Assembly (NCBI GenBank): GCA_963808725.1
Contig: CAWEGO010000001.1
Location: 1 to 64,000, forward strand
Direction of reading: 5' to 3'
DNA: 64,000 nucleotides
Source: JAHFUA01 sp963808725
GTDB lineage: Bacteria; Acidobacteriota; Terriglobia; Terriglobales; Acidobacteriaceae
The position numbers and the translations under genes are program-made. Under the pieces are notes generated by a model that saw only the letters and a list, made by a program, of their open reading frames with translations, searched no databases and had not been told where the DNA came from. This document shows positions 45,438 through 53,622 of the stretch, one piece after another; the stretch's first letter is position 1; each line of letters begins with the position of its first letter.

Positions 45438-45708
45438 TCAGAGCCCAGAGCTGTCCCCGTTCGGCGTAATCATCGGGCAGTCCGAACTGCTGAGGGCGCT
45501 GCTGCTGGTTCTGATCGTCAGAGGGATCATTGACAAGGCAACGCTGGACAATCTCATCAATGAGGTGATCGGTGGGATACGGGAGCGCGGTTACGATAGC
45601 CGATTTACGCCGGATGCTGAGCGGTACGTTCGTGACATTCTCGCTCAGGTGAAGCAACAGTTTGAGGTGATTGAACGTTTGGACCGCGAAAGCGGAAGGC
45701 CGCAGTAG
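45424..45708 (+). CDS. hypothetical protein (94 aa, passenger 3)
   Basis: GTG 45424 overlaps the previous gene by 14 bases. The sequence has a hydrophobic helix (LLRALLLVLIVRGIIDKATL) and a coiled C-terminal half (YVRDILAQVKQQFEVIERLDRES). No domain recognised. Its overlap with the 59-residue gene argues for a three-gene operon. Confidence 0.55.
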   Translation: MAPLDQSPELSPFGVIIGQSELLRALLLVLIVRGIIDKATLDNLINEVIGGIRERGYDSRFTPDAERYVRDILAQVKQQFEVIERLDRESGRPQ

Positions 45709-45842
45709 GCGCGCTAGCGGCGGCGCAAAGCGCCCGCCGTTCATCATCTGTCATCCGAAACAACCATTGGCGAAACCAGCGTCGTACATGTCTCATCTAT
45801 TTGCCCTCCTGTTGTTTTCGACCACGCTTGCGGCGGTAGGGA

Positions 45843-46823
45843 TTAGCTGGCCGCCGTTTCTCCCACCTTGCCAATCAACTCTCCGTAGGTGAGTCGCTTG
45901 TTGGCGATCTGCGAGAGTGCCAACGAGAACCGTTCTGCATCGGTCATTGGCGAGTCATCTTCATGCTTCCGATTGTTGTAGCGGAACACCTGCTCATCAA
46001 CATACCGGAACAGGTGAAAGGGTTCGACTGCGACATAGGTGCCATTCAGGCCGCGTTTCAGCAGGCTCCAGAAATTCTCCATGCCGTTTGTGTGGACGCG
46101 GCCACGCACGTAGCTCTCGGTCTTGTTCACCACTTCGTGCACGAAGCGGTAGTGCAGCTTGTCGTATCCCACGGCGTCATCGGTGTAAACCTTGGTGCCG
46201 TGCTTCACCTGCTTCAGCACTTCGGCTTGCAGGGTCTCGCGCTTCACATCGGGAACGACTTCAGCGCGCATCTGGCGAGTGCTCCGGTCTAGTAATCCGA
46301 CCACCACGGCTTTCCCAGCACCGCCGCCGCGATGCGCCTCCCAGCGGGCTCTACGCTCCGCGTGCATGTTTTTCAGTTTGCCGCCAACGAAGGTTTCATC
46401 AACTTCGACTTCGCTCTCCGGGCCGCCAATCTTGGTTCTGACGCTGAACCCCTTGTTCCGCTGCAACCCGAGGCGGATGCGATGAAGCATGAACCATGCG
46501 GTTTTCTGAGTAACGCCGAGAGCGCGGGCGATCTCGTAAGAACTGACGCCGTTCTTGCAGTTCGCCAGCATCCACATCGCTGTCAGCCACTTGTCGAGCG
46601 CGACGGGCGAATCCTCGAAGATAGTGCCCTGTTTCACGGAGTACTGGTGGGAGCACTTCTTGCATTTCCACCGACGCTGAGTCTTGAGATAGTAGTACTC
46701 ACGGCACGCGCACTTCGGGCACACGGGGCCATCGGGCCAGCGTTCTTTCGCCACGATCTGAATACACACATCTTCATCGCTGAAATAGCGGATGGCCTGC
46801 TGGAGTGTCTTTGGGTTTTCCAT
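45843..46823 (-). CDS. IS1595-family transposase (Tn-B)
   Basis: A 326-residue transposase from ATG 46823 (GTG 46829 is an alternative). Zinc ribbon CPKCACREYYYLKTQRRWKCKKC, helix-turn-helix ISSYEIARALGVTQKTAWFMLHR-type region, and catalytic segments EVDETFVGG, YTDDAVGYD and HTNGMENFWSLLKRGLNGTYV. It is clearly different from the Tn-A enzyme, so the two elements are separate lineages within the family. It appears intact. Confidence 0.92.
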   Translation of the reverse strand: MENPKTLQQAIRYFSDEDVCIQIVAKERWPDGPVCPKCACREYYYLKTQRRWKCKKCSHQYSVKQGTIFEDSPVALDKWLTAMWMLANCKNGVSSYEIARALGVTQKTAWFMLHRIRLGLQRNKGFSVRTKIGGPESEVEVDETFVGGKLKNMHAERRARWEAHRGGGAGKAVVVGLLDRSTRQMRAEVVPDVKRETLQAEVLKQVKHGTKVYTDDAVGYDKLHYRFVHEVVNKTESYVRGRVHTNGMENFWSLLKRGLNGTYVAVEPFHLFRYVDEQVFRYNNRKHEDDSPMTDAERFSLALSQIANKRLTYGELIGKVGETAAS

Positions 46824-46829
46824 GCCCAC

Positions 46830-46858
46830 ACGATAGCAGAATCCGCGCGGTTAGTCAA
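46830..46858 (-). promoter_or_regulatory. Tn-B transposase promoter, -35 inside the right terminal repeat
   Basis: Minus strand: TTGACT (46858-46853), 17 bases, TATCGT (46835-46830). Predicted start is at or next to the ATG at 46823, so the transcript would be nearly leaderless. Confidence 0.5.
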
Positions 46859-46879
46859 GTATATTATTGCCCTTACACA
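46849..46879 (-). repeat. Tn-B right terminal inverted repeat and target duplication
   Basis: Right end read inward from 46871: GGCAATAATATACTTGAC. CTTACACA at 46872-46879 repeats the left flank exactly. Confidence 0.9.
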
Positions 46880-47194
46880 GCTTCAACCGACCAGTACCGA
46901 TAAAACAAAAGACTTACGGGCAAATACCGATTGGGGAGGGACTTAGAAGCCATGCCATCTCATGAATGATCTCGGGAAGGGCACGGCTTCTTAGCCCCTG
47001 AGGGGATCCGCATTCTACCGAGATGGTTCATCGTGAGACGGCTTCTTAGCGTCGGGGGAGTGTGTATTTCTTAAAGATAATATATGTCACATATCAATAT
47101 CACCATAGCGAGAAATTGTCAAGCGAATTTTTCGCGGGTGCTGGGGGAAAGCGCGGAGATTGCACCAAGTTCACTCAGGTGATTCTTACGCCCG
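46880..47194. other. gene-free stretch after Tn-B
   Basis: No gene. CCATCTCATGAATGATCTCGG (46950 region) is loosely inverted as CCGAGATGGTTCATCGTGAG (47019 region), and GGCTTCTTAGC occurs twice. An AT-rich patch (47060-47115) follows, with no convincing promoter. Confidence 0.5.
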
Positions 47195-47425
47195 CTACGC
47201 GGGCTGCGCCCCGTTCCCACCAAGTTCCCACGGCTTGCGCCGTGGGCCGCCCTGAGCGAAGTCGGAGGGTCTATCGCGCGCTAGAACTTTGTCCGCTGAG
47301 CGGGGGAATGCGGAGAATCAAGATGGCAAGCCCGCGTAGCGGGCAAAAGGACGTAGCCCACGGCGCAAGCCGTGGGGGTAGATGTCCGGAGGACGCCTCT
47401 GCCCGCGTAACGGGCGTAAGAAAAT
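47195..47425. repeat. cluster of GC-rich palindromes upstream of rimP
   Basis: CCCGCTACGCGGGC and CCCACGGCTTGCGCCGTGGG (47191-47251) face GCCCGCGTAGCGGGC, GCCCACGGCGCAAGCCGTGGG and GCCCGCGTAACGGGC (47330-47416) in opposite orientation. It resembles a bacterial interspersed palindrome array. Confidence 0.8.
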
Positions 47426-47541
47426 GCCGAGGGACACGTGGTCGCCCTTAAAGGGCTCCGATCATTTTCGGCTCGTCCGATCCCCGGGGTTTTGCGACAT
47501 TGATCTAAATTCAGGGCGCTTCCCTGTTTTGGCGGAACGGT

Positions 47542-47570
47542 TTGTCTTTTCGGGAATGCGGGCGTATCAT
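47542..47570 (+). promoter_or_regulatory. promoter of the rimP-nusA-infB operon
   Basis: TTGTCT (47542-47547), 17 bases, TATCAT (47565-47570). Start expected near 47577, about 80 bases before rimP, with a hairpin in the leader. Confidence 0.6.
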
Positions 47571-47601
47571 AGTTTGTTAAGCTGTTGTGGCGAAGCACAT
47601 C

Positions 47602-47627
47602 AGTGGGCGAGAGCCCACTTTATTTTT
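47602..47627 (+). terminator. rimP leader hairpin, possible attenuator
   Basis: AGTGGGC-GAGA-GCCCACT (7-bp stem, GNRA-type loop) followed by TTATTTTT, 30 bases before the rimP ATG. It has the form of an intrinsic terminator inside a leader, fitting attenuation of the nusA operon; control by NusA itself is known in E. coli but by other means. Confidence 0.6.
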
Positions 47628-47657
47628 GGGTCAGTATGGGCTGAACCGGCGCTAGCC

Positions 47658-48176
47658 ATGGCGATCGACCTGGAGCATGTACGCGGGGTCGTGCAGCGGG
47701 TGACGGCCTCCAGCGGGCTGGAACTGGTGGAATTGGAGTTTCGCGGCGTGGGCGGCAAGGCGCGCATGCTGCGGGTGTTCATCGACAAGCCGGGCGGGGT
47801 GACGCACGCCGATTGCGAGGCGGTCAGCCGCGAAGTGGGCACCATCCTCGATGTCGAGGACGCGGTGCCGGGCGGGTCGTACACGCTGGAAGTTTCCTCG
47901 CCGGGTCTGGATCGTAAGCTGAGCCGTCCGGAAGATTTCGCGCGCTTCGTCGGCAGCCGGGTGAAGCTCACTACCCGCGAGCCCATCGAGGGCAACCGGT
48001 TCTGGGAAGGACGGCTGGAAAGCTTTAAGGACGGAATGCTGGTTTTGGCGCTGAGTGCCGGAAAGGCGAAGCGCGGAAAGCCGGAACAGCCGGCGCGGCA
48101 GGTGGAGATCGCGTACTCGAATGTCGAGAAGGCGAACCTGGTGCCCGAGTTCAAGGGAGTAGGAAGTAGGGAGTAG
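47658..48176 (+). CDS. rimP: ribosome maturation factor RimP
   Basis: A 172-residue RimP from ATG 47658 (MAIDLEHVRGVVQRVTASSGLELVELEFRG). Signature parts: RVFIDKPGGVTHADCEAVSREV and GSYTLEVSSPGLDRKLSRPEDFARFVGSRVKLTTREP. It assists late 30S assembly. The short tail (GVGSRE) reads into a word repeat, so the end may be slightly extended. Confidence 0.96.
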   Translation: MAIDLEHVRGVVQRVTASSGLELVELEFRGVGGKARMLRVFIDKPGGVTHADCEAVSREVGTILDVEDAVPGGSYTLEVSSPGLDRKLSRPEDFARFVGSRVKLTTREPIEGNRFWEGRLESFKDGMLVLALSAGKAKRGKPEQPARQVEIAYSNVEKANLVPEFKGVGSRE

Positions 48177-48253
48177 GAGAACCAAGAGATCCCTCGCCGC
48201 AAGAAATGCGGCTCGGGATGACAGTTTACTGAGTTCTTGGGTTGGACGAGATT

Positions 48254-49783
48254 ATGGCGAGTTTGCTTTACCAGACAATTGAAGGCCTGAGCCGGGAAAA
48301 AGGCATCGATCCGCAGATCGTGGTCAGCGCGGTGGAAGACGCCATCGTGGTGGCCACGCGCAAGTACTACAAGAGCCAGGAGAACCTGCGGGCGGAACTG
48401 GACAAGGAGTCGGGCGCGATCAAAGCCTTCGCGGTGAAGACCGTGGTCGAGACCCCGGAGCAGATCGAGGATCCGAACCTGCAGATCACGCTGGAAGAGG
48501 CGAAGAAGGTCGATCCCAGCGTCGAGGCCGGGGGCGAGGTGCGCTTCTACAAGGCCACCGACGTTCTGGGGCGCATTGCGGCGCAACTGGCCAAGCAGGT
48601 GATCTTCCAGAAAGTGCGCGAGGCCGAGCGCGACACCGTCTACAACGAATATATCGGGCGGGTGGGCGAGATCGTTACCGCCATGGTGAAGCGCACTGAA
48701 GGTCCGGACGTGATCTTCGAGGTGGGCAAAACGGAAGCGCGCATGTCGCGCAAGGAGCAGTCGCGGCTGGAATCGTTCGCCGTGGGCGAGCGCGTCAAGG
48801 TAGTGATCGCGCGTGTGGAGAAGGGCTCGAAAGGTCCGCAGGTGGTGGTGTCGCGGGCGGCGCCAGAGCTGGTGCAGCACCTGTTCCAGACCGAAGTGCC
48901 GGAGATCTACGACGGCACAGTGGTGATCCGCGCCATCGCGCGTGAGGCCGGCGAGCGCACCAAGATCGCCGTCATGTCCAAGGACAAGGACGTGGATTCC
49001 GTGGGTGCCTGCGTGGGCATGAAAGGTATGCGTGTGCAGTCCATCATCCGCGAGTTGCGCGGGGAGAAGATCGACATCATCGAGTGGCACGACGATCCGG
49101 TGAGCTTCGCCGAGAAGGCGCTGCAGCCGGCCAAGGTGGCCAGGGTGTCGATGGTTGAGGGCGGCGAGAAGCACCTGGAAGTGATCGTAGACGATAGCCA
49201 GCTCTCGCTCGCCATCGGCAAGAAGGGCCAGAACGTGCGGCTGGCGGCCAAGCTGCTGGGCTGGAAGATTGATATCAAGAGTGAAGAAGAGAAGCGGCAG
49301 GAGGTAGAGCTGCAGATGCAGGCCCTGGTGGGCTCCTCCAACACGCCGCTGGACCGTGTCGAGGGCCTGGGCGAGGGCATCATCGAGAAGCTCATCGAGG
49401 CAGGGGTGACCACGGTGGAGGCGCTTGCCGATATGACTCCCGAGCAACTGGAGGCCATCAACGGCATTGGCCCCAAGACAGTGGAAAAAATCAGCATTGC
49501 GGTGAATAATTACTTTTCCAGCTTAGAGGCAGGGGAAGCGGTGGTCGAGGAAGGGGCCGAGGCAGCGACGGAAGAGCCCGCGGCGGCCGAAGAAGCGGCC
49601 AGTCCGGAAGCGGAAGAGGCTGCCGCCACAGAAGAGACTGTGGAGTCCTCTACGCCGGAGGAAGTCGAGAGCGTTTCCGCCGCCGATGTAGCCGAAGTCC
49701 CGACCGAGGGCGACGAACTCCCCGAGGGCGAGGCTGCGCAAGAACCGGAAGAGCCGAAGTCGGAAGACTCGGCGGAGAAGTAA
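48254..49783 (+). CDS. nusA: transcription factor NusA with acidic tail
   Basis: A 509-residue NusA from ATG 48254. N-terminal polymerase-binding domain (1-130), S1 domain (GEIVTAMVKRTEGPDVIFEVG), KH1 (DSVGACVGMKGMRVQSIIRELRGEKIDIIEW) and KH2 (LSLAIGKKGQNVRLAAKLLGWKIDIKS). One helix-hairpin-helix AR-like repeat follows (LEAINGIGPKTVEKI). The last ~85 residues are Glu/Ala/Ser-rich. It controls pausing, termination and antitermination. Confidence 0.96.
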   Translation: MASLLYQTIEGLSREKGIDPQIVVSAVEDAIVVATRKYYKSQENLRAELDKESGAIKAFAVKTVVETPEQIEDPNLQITLEEAKKVDPSVEAGGEVRFYKATDVLGRIAAQLAKQVIFQKVREAERDTVYNEYIGRVGEIVTAMVKRTEGPDVIFEVGKTEARMSRKEQSRLESFAVGERVKVVIARVEKGSKGPQVVVSRAAPELVQHLFQTEVPEIYDGTVVIRAIAREAGERTKIAVMSKDKDVDSVGACVGMKGMRVQSIIRELRGEKIDIIEWHDDPVSFAEKALQPAKVARVSMVEGGEKHLEVIVDDSQLSLAIGKKGQNVRLAAKLLGWKIDIKSEEEKRQEVELQMQALVGSSNTPLDRVEGLGEGIIEKLIEAGVTTVEALADMTPEQLEAINGIGPKTVEKISIAVNNYFSSLEAGEAVVEEGAEAATEEPAAAEEAASPEAEEAAATEETVESSTPEEVESVSAADVAEVPTEGDELPEGEAAQEPEEPKSEDSAEK

Positions 49784-49899
49784 AGCTGAGTTTGAATGCG
49801 CGACCGCGGCGGGCGCGCCAACATCCAATTACTATCAACCCGAAATACCGTGAGGCTGCGATGAAGACTTAACGGAAATTCGGAGAAACATAAGGGCGG

Positions 49900-52791
49900 A
49901 TGCAACCGAAGGTTCGAATCAACGATCTGGCCAGGGAGCTGGAAGTCAAGAGCAAGGAAATCCTCGAGCTCCTGCCCTCCCTTGGCGTCGCCGAGAAGAA
50001 GACCCACTCCAGTTCCATCGAAGCGGACGAAGCGGAAAAGGTGCGGCAGCACTTTACCGCTCATCGCGAAGCAGCGCCTGCGAAGGAGACGCGTGCCGGC
50101 AGGCCGGGCGCCGAGGAGATCAAGCCGAAGTTCGATCTCTCCCACATCTCCAAGCCCGGCGACGTGCTGAAGGCAATCCACGAGAAGACGCACCCGGCCC
50201 CCGCGCGGCCAGCGGCTACTGTATTGCCGCGCCCGGCCGTTCCCACGGCACCGCCCCCACCGCCGAGCGCGGCCAAGCCCGCAGCGGTTCTTCCGACCGC
50301 TCCGCCGGTGCAGCGCCCGGTGATTGCAACGCCAGTCATTCCGCCACCCGTTGCGCCTGCGCCAGAAACTGCGCCGCCGGCCGAGGCGACGCAGGAAGCC
50401 GCGCCAATGGCACCGCCGCTGTCCGAAGTTGTGGTGACGCCACCTCCACCGATACGGCCAACAGTTCCTGCTGCACCCCCACAATCTATGACTCCTCCGC
50501 TCGCAAAAGTTCCGCCGCCGGCACAGGCACATCCGCCCAAGCCGGGAGCGCCACCCACTGCGCCCCCCGGGTCTGGCCGACCGGTGCGGCGCGTGATCAT
50601 GCCGCAGACCGGCCCTCGGCCGGTCTACCTGGCTCCGCCGCCGCAGCCGCCGCCTCCGCAACCCACCGCGCAAGGCCGCCCGGCGCCAGGACGCCCGGTT
50701 CCAGGGCAGCCGATTTTCCAACGTCCGCGTCCCTCGGCACCCGGCGGCGCGCGGCCGCCGTTGCGGCCCGGCGAGCGTCGTCCCATGCATCCCACGCGGC
50801 AGTCGCCCACCGGCGCCCGTCCGCTGGGAGTAGGACCAGGCTTGCCGCCGCCTTCAGCGCGTCCCGCGGGGCGTCCCGGCGCGCCGGCACGGCGTCCCGG
50901 ACAGCGCTACGTTCCGCGCGGAGTCAAAGAAGGCCCCATGAAGGGCTTCCGCCCGCCGCCGCGCATGGATGCGTCCTCGGCGGAGCCGCTGCCCATCAGC
51001 CGCAACATCATCATCACTGAAGGCATCAGCGTGAAGGACCTTGCCGAGAAGGTGGGCGTGCGGGCCAAGGACGTGATCTCGCGGCTGCTGGCACGGGGCG
51101 TGATGGCCACCGTCAACCAAACGCTCGATGCCGAGCTGGCGCGGGATATGGCGCGGCAGTTCGGAGCCGACGCCCAGGTCATCACCTTCGAAGAATCCGC
51201 TGCCAAGGAAGCCGCCGAAGAGTTTACCGGCGGTGAAGAGGCGGCGGGACAGGAAGTGCCGCGTCCGCCGGTGGTCACCATCATGGGCCACGTGGACCAC
51301 GGCAAAACCAAGCTGCTGGATGCCATCCGCAAGACCAACGTGGCCGAAGGCGAAGCCGGCGGGATCACGCAGCACATCGGCGCCTACAAGGTGCAGATCG
51401 TCGATCAGCAATCCCCGGCCTACGGGCGGGAGATCGTGTTCCTCGACACCCCGGGCCACGAGGCGTTTACGCGCATGCGCGCCCGCGGCGCCAAGGTCAC
51501 CGACATTGTGGTGCTGGTGGTGGCAGCCGATGACGGCGTGATGCCGCAGACGCTGGAGGCTATCGACCACGCCAACGCCGCCCAGGCGCCGATCATCGTG
51601 GCCCTGAACAAGATCGATAAGCCCGAAGCCAACCCCGAGCGGGTGAAGAAGCAGCTCGCCGACCGCGGCCTGGTGCCTGAGGATTGGGGCGGGCAGACGG
51701 TGTTCGTGGAGGTTTCCGCCAAGCAGAAGACGAACCTCAACCTGTTGATGGAGATGATCTGCCTGGTCGCCGACCTGCAAGAGCTGAAGGCGGCTCCCGA
51801 TCATCCCGCAACCGGCGTGGTGATCGAGGCCAAGCTGGATCGCGGCCGCGGCAACGTGGCTACCGTGCTGGTGCAGAACGGCACCCTGCACATCGGGGAC
51901 TATTTCGTTGTCGGCAACGTGTTCGGGCGCGTACGCGCCATGTTCGACGATCGCGGCAACGCCATGGAAGAGGCGCCGCCCTCAACGCCGGTCGAGGTGC
52001 TGGGCCTGGAAGGCCTGCCGCAGGCGGGCGACCAGATGGTGGTGGTGGCCGAGCGCGACAAGGCGCGCGAGGTGGCCCAGTACCGCGAGCAGAAAGCTCG
52101 CGAGGCGCAACTGGCCAAGAGCACGCGCGTCTCGCTGGAAGGCTTGGCGGAGCAGATCAAGGCCGCGGGCGTCAAGGAACTGCCCATCATCCTCAAGGGC
52201 GACGTGCAGGGTTCGGTGGAGGTGCTGGCCGACATGCTGGGCAAGATGTCCAATGACAAGGTGAAGATCAAAGTGCTGCATGCCAGCGTGGGCGCCATCA
52301 CCGAGACCGACGTGCTGCTGGCTTCGGCGTCGGACGCGGTCATCATCGGCTTCAACGTGCGTCCGGAACGCAAAGCGCAGGAGATCGCGGAACAGGAAAA
52401 TGTGGAGATCCGCCTGCACACCATCATCTACGAGCTACAGGACGAAATGAAGAAAGCCATGGTCGGCTTGCTCGAGCCCACCATCAAGGAGCATCACCTG
52501 GGCCGGGCCGAAGTGCGCGAAACCTTCCGCATTCCCAAGGTGGGCACCGTGGCCGGCTGCTATGTGCAGGACGGCACCATCAAGCGCGACTCCGAAGTGC
52601 GGCTGGTCCGCGACGGAGTGCAGGTCTTCAAAGGCAAGGTCAGTTCGCTGCGCCGCTTCAAGGAAGACGTGGCGGAAGTCCACAACGGCCTGGAGTGCGG
52701 CATTTCCATCGCCAACTACGGCGACGTGAAGGTTGGCGACATGATCGAGGCCTTCGTGACCGAGCGCATCGCGGCCGAAGTGCCGGCGTAG
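49900..52791 (+). CDS. infB: translation initiation factor IF-2
   Basis: A 963-residue IF-2. The N-terminal helical domain (VRINDLARELEVKSKEILELLPSLG) is followed by a long Pro/Ala-rich linker (about 95-345). A second IF2_N-type domain (ISVKDLAEKVGVRAKDVISRLL) comes next. The G domain starts with GHVDHGKT at 463-470 and has DTPGHEAF and NKID. Domains II-IV include SVEVLADML and GFNVRPERKAQEIAE. It positions fMet-tRNA on the 30S. ylxR/ylxQ genes, often between nusA and infB, are absent. Confidence 0.97.
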   Translation: MQPKVRINDLARELEVKSKEILELLPSLGVAEKKTHSSSIEADEAEKVRQHFTAHREAAPAKETRAGRPGAEEIKPKFDLSHISKPGDVLKAIHEKTHPAPARPAATVLPRPAVPTAPPPPPSAAKPAAVLPTAPPVQRPVIATPVIPPPVAPAPETAPPAEATQEAAPMAPPLSEVVVTPPPPIRPTVPAAPPQSMTPPLAKVPPPAQAHPPKPGAPPTAPPGSGRPVRRVIMPQTGPRPVYLAPPPQPPPPQPTAQGRPAPGRPVPGQPIFQRPRPSAPGGARPPLRPGERRPMHPTRQSPTGARPLGVGPGLPPPSARPAGRPGAPARRPGQRYVPRGVKEGPMKGFRPPPRMDASSAEPLPISRNIIITEGISVKDLAEKVGVRAKDVISRLLARGVMATVNQTLDAELARDMARQFGADAQVITFEESAAKEAAEEFTGGEEAAGQEVPRPPVVTIMGHVDHGKTKLLDAIRKTNVAEGEAGGITQHIGAYKVQIVDQQSPAYGREIVFLDTPGHEAFTRMRARGAKVTDIVVLVVAADDGVMPQTLEAIDHANAAQAPIIVALNKIDKPEANPERVKKQLADRGLVPEDWGGQTVFVEVSAKQKTNLNLLMEMICLVADLQELKAAPDHPATGVVIEAKLDRGRGNVATVLVQNGTLHIGDYFVVGNVFGRVRAMFDDRGNAMEEAPPSTPVEVLGLEGLPQAGDQMVVVAERDKAREVAQYREQKAREAQLAKSTRVSLEGLAEQIKAAGVKELPIILKGDVQGSVEVLADMLGKMSNDKVKIKVLHASVGAITETDVLLASASDAVIIGFNVRPERKAQEIAEQENVEIRLHTIIYELQDEMKKAMVGLLEPTIKEHHLGRAEVRETFRIPKVGTVAGCYVQDGTIKRDSEVRLVRDGVQVFKGKVSSLRRFKEDVAEVHNGLECGISIANYGDVKVGDMIEAFVTERIAAEVPA

Positions 52792-52795
52792 GAGC

Positions 52796-52864
52796 AGTGG
52801 TCAGTGGTCAGTGGTCAGTTCGCTGATTACGAACTGGCAACTGACAACTGGCAACTGACAACTG
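52796..52864. repeat. inverted repeat, GGTCAGTGGTCAGTGG / CAACTGACAACTGG family
   Basis: GTGGTCAGTGGTCAGTGGTC (52798-52817) pairs with CAACTGACAACTGGCAACTG (52840-52862). It fills the infB-DUF503 gap and ends one base before the next ATG. Confidence 0.85.
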
Positions 52865-53155
52865 ATGCCCATCGCCTTCCTCACCCTCGAACTGCGCATC
52901 GAAGGCGCGCACTCCCTCAAAGACAAGCGCCAGGTCCTGCGCAGCATGAAGGACAAGCTGCGCAACAAGTTCAATGTGTCCGTCGCCGAGCTCGATGCCA
53001 GCGATCTCTGGCAGCGCGCCACCATCGGCGTAGTCTCCCTCTCCGGCTCGCAGGACTATCTCGCCGGCCTGATGCAGAACGTGGAGCGGGAAGCGGGGCG
53101 GATCGCATCGCGCACGGGCGCGGAAATCACGGACTCCTTCGTGGAATTCCTCTAG
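52865..53155 (+). CDS. DUF503 (YlxP-like) protein
   Basis: A 96-residue ferredoxin-like protein: ELRIEGAHSLKDKRQVLRSMKDKLRNKFNVSVAELDASDLWQRATIGVVSLS. DUF503 genes sit between infB and rbfA in many bacteria, as here. Role in ribosome biogenesis is inferred from that context only. Confidence 0.92.
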   Translation: MPIAFLTLELRIEGAHSLKDKRQVLRSMKDKLRNKFNVSVAELDASDLWQRATIGVVSLSGSQDYLAGLMQNVEREAGRIASRTGAEITDSFVEFL

Positions 53156-53238
53156 TCTGTCGCGCCCCGGTGCCGAAAGTAACTTTTCGCGCCTTCTCAC
53201 CTCTGTTATTCTCTTGAGTTTTTCCTGGGAGCGACACC

Positions 53239-53604
53239 ATGCCGGAGCGGCGCGCACGCGAACATCACATGCAGCGCCTGGCGGAAGCGTTGCGCGACGA
53301 GATCGGCGCCATCCTGGAGGGCGAGCTGGCGGACCCGCGCATTGGCTTGGCCACGGTCAGCGAGGTGCAGTTGGCGCCGGACGGGCGCTCGGGGCGCGTC
53401 TTCGTGTCCGTAGCCGGCGATGACAAGGAAGCGCGGGAGACCATGGCGGGCATCGAGTCGGCCAAAGGTTTCATCCGCCACGAGCTGTTCGAGCGTCTGC
53501 AACTGCGGCACGTGCCGGATTTGCATTTCCTGCTCGACCAATCGGAACAGTATGGGGCACGCATTGATCAACTGCTGGATCGAGTCAAGAAGCGGGGGCG
53601 CTGA
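53239..53604 (+). CDS. rbfA: ribosome-binding factor A
   Basis: A 121-residue KH-fold protein: RREHHMQRLAEALRDEIGAILEGELADPRIGLATVSEVQLAPDGRSGRVFVSV-type core and LRHVPDLHFLLDQSEQYGARIDQLL. It aids 16S rRNA 5'-end maturation and cold adaptation. GGGAG precedes the ATG by about 8 bases. Confidence 0.95.
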   Translation: MPERRAREHHMQRLAEALRDEIGAILEGELADPRIGLATVSEVQLAPDGRSGRVFVSVAGDDKEARETMAGIESAKGFIRHELFERLQLRHVPDLHFLLDQSEQYGARIDQLLDRVKKRGR

Positions 53605-53622
53605 GCCGGGAAGTACGGGGCT

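Larger units (their letters stand above)
44407..46871. mobile_element. IS1595-family transposon with DUF3800 passenger operon (Tn-B)
   Basis: A 2465-bp element with terminal repeats GGTATAAATATACTTGCC... and, read inward from the right, GGCAATAATATACTTGAC.... A perfect 8-bp duplication CTTACACA flanks it (44399-44406 and 46872-46879). It carries three overlapping plus-strand passenger genes and a convergent minus-strand transposase, the same plan as Tn-A. It is inserted 44 bases upstream of the guaB-operon gene at 43731-44363. Confidence 0.9.
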
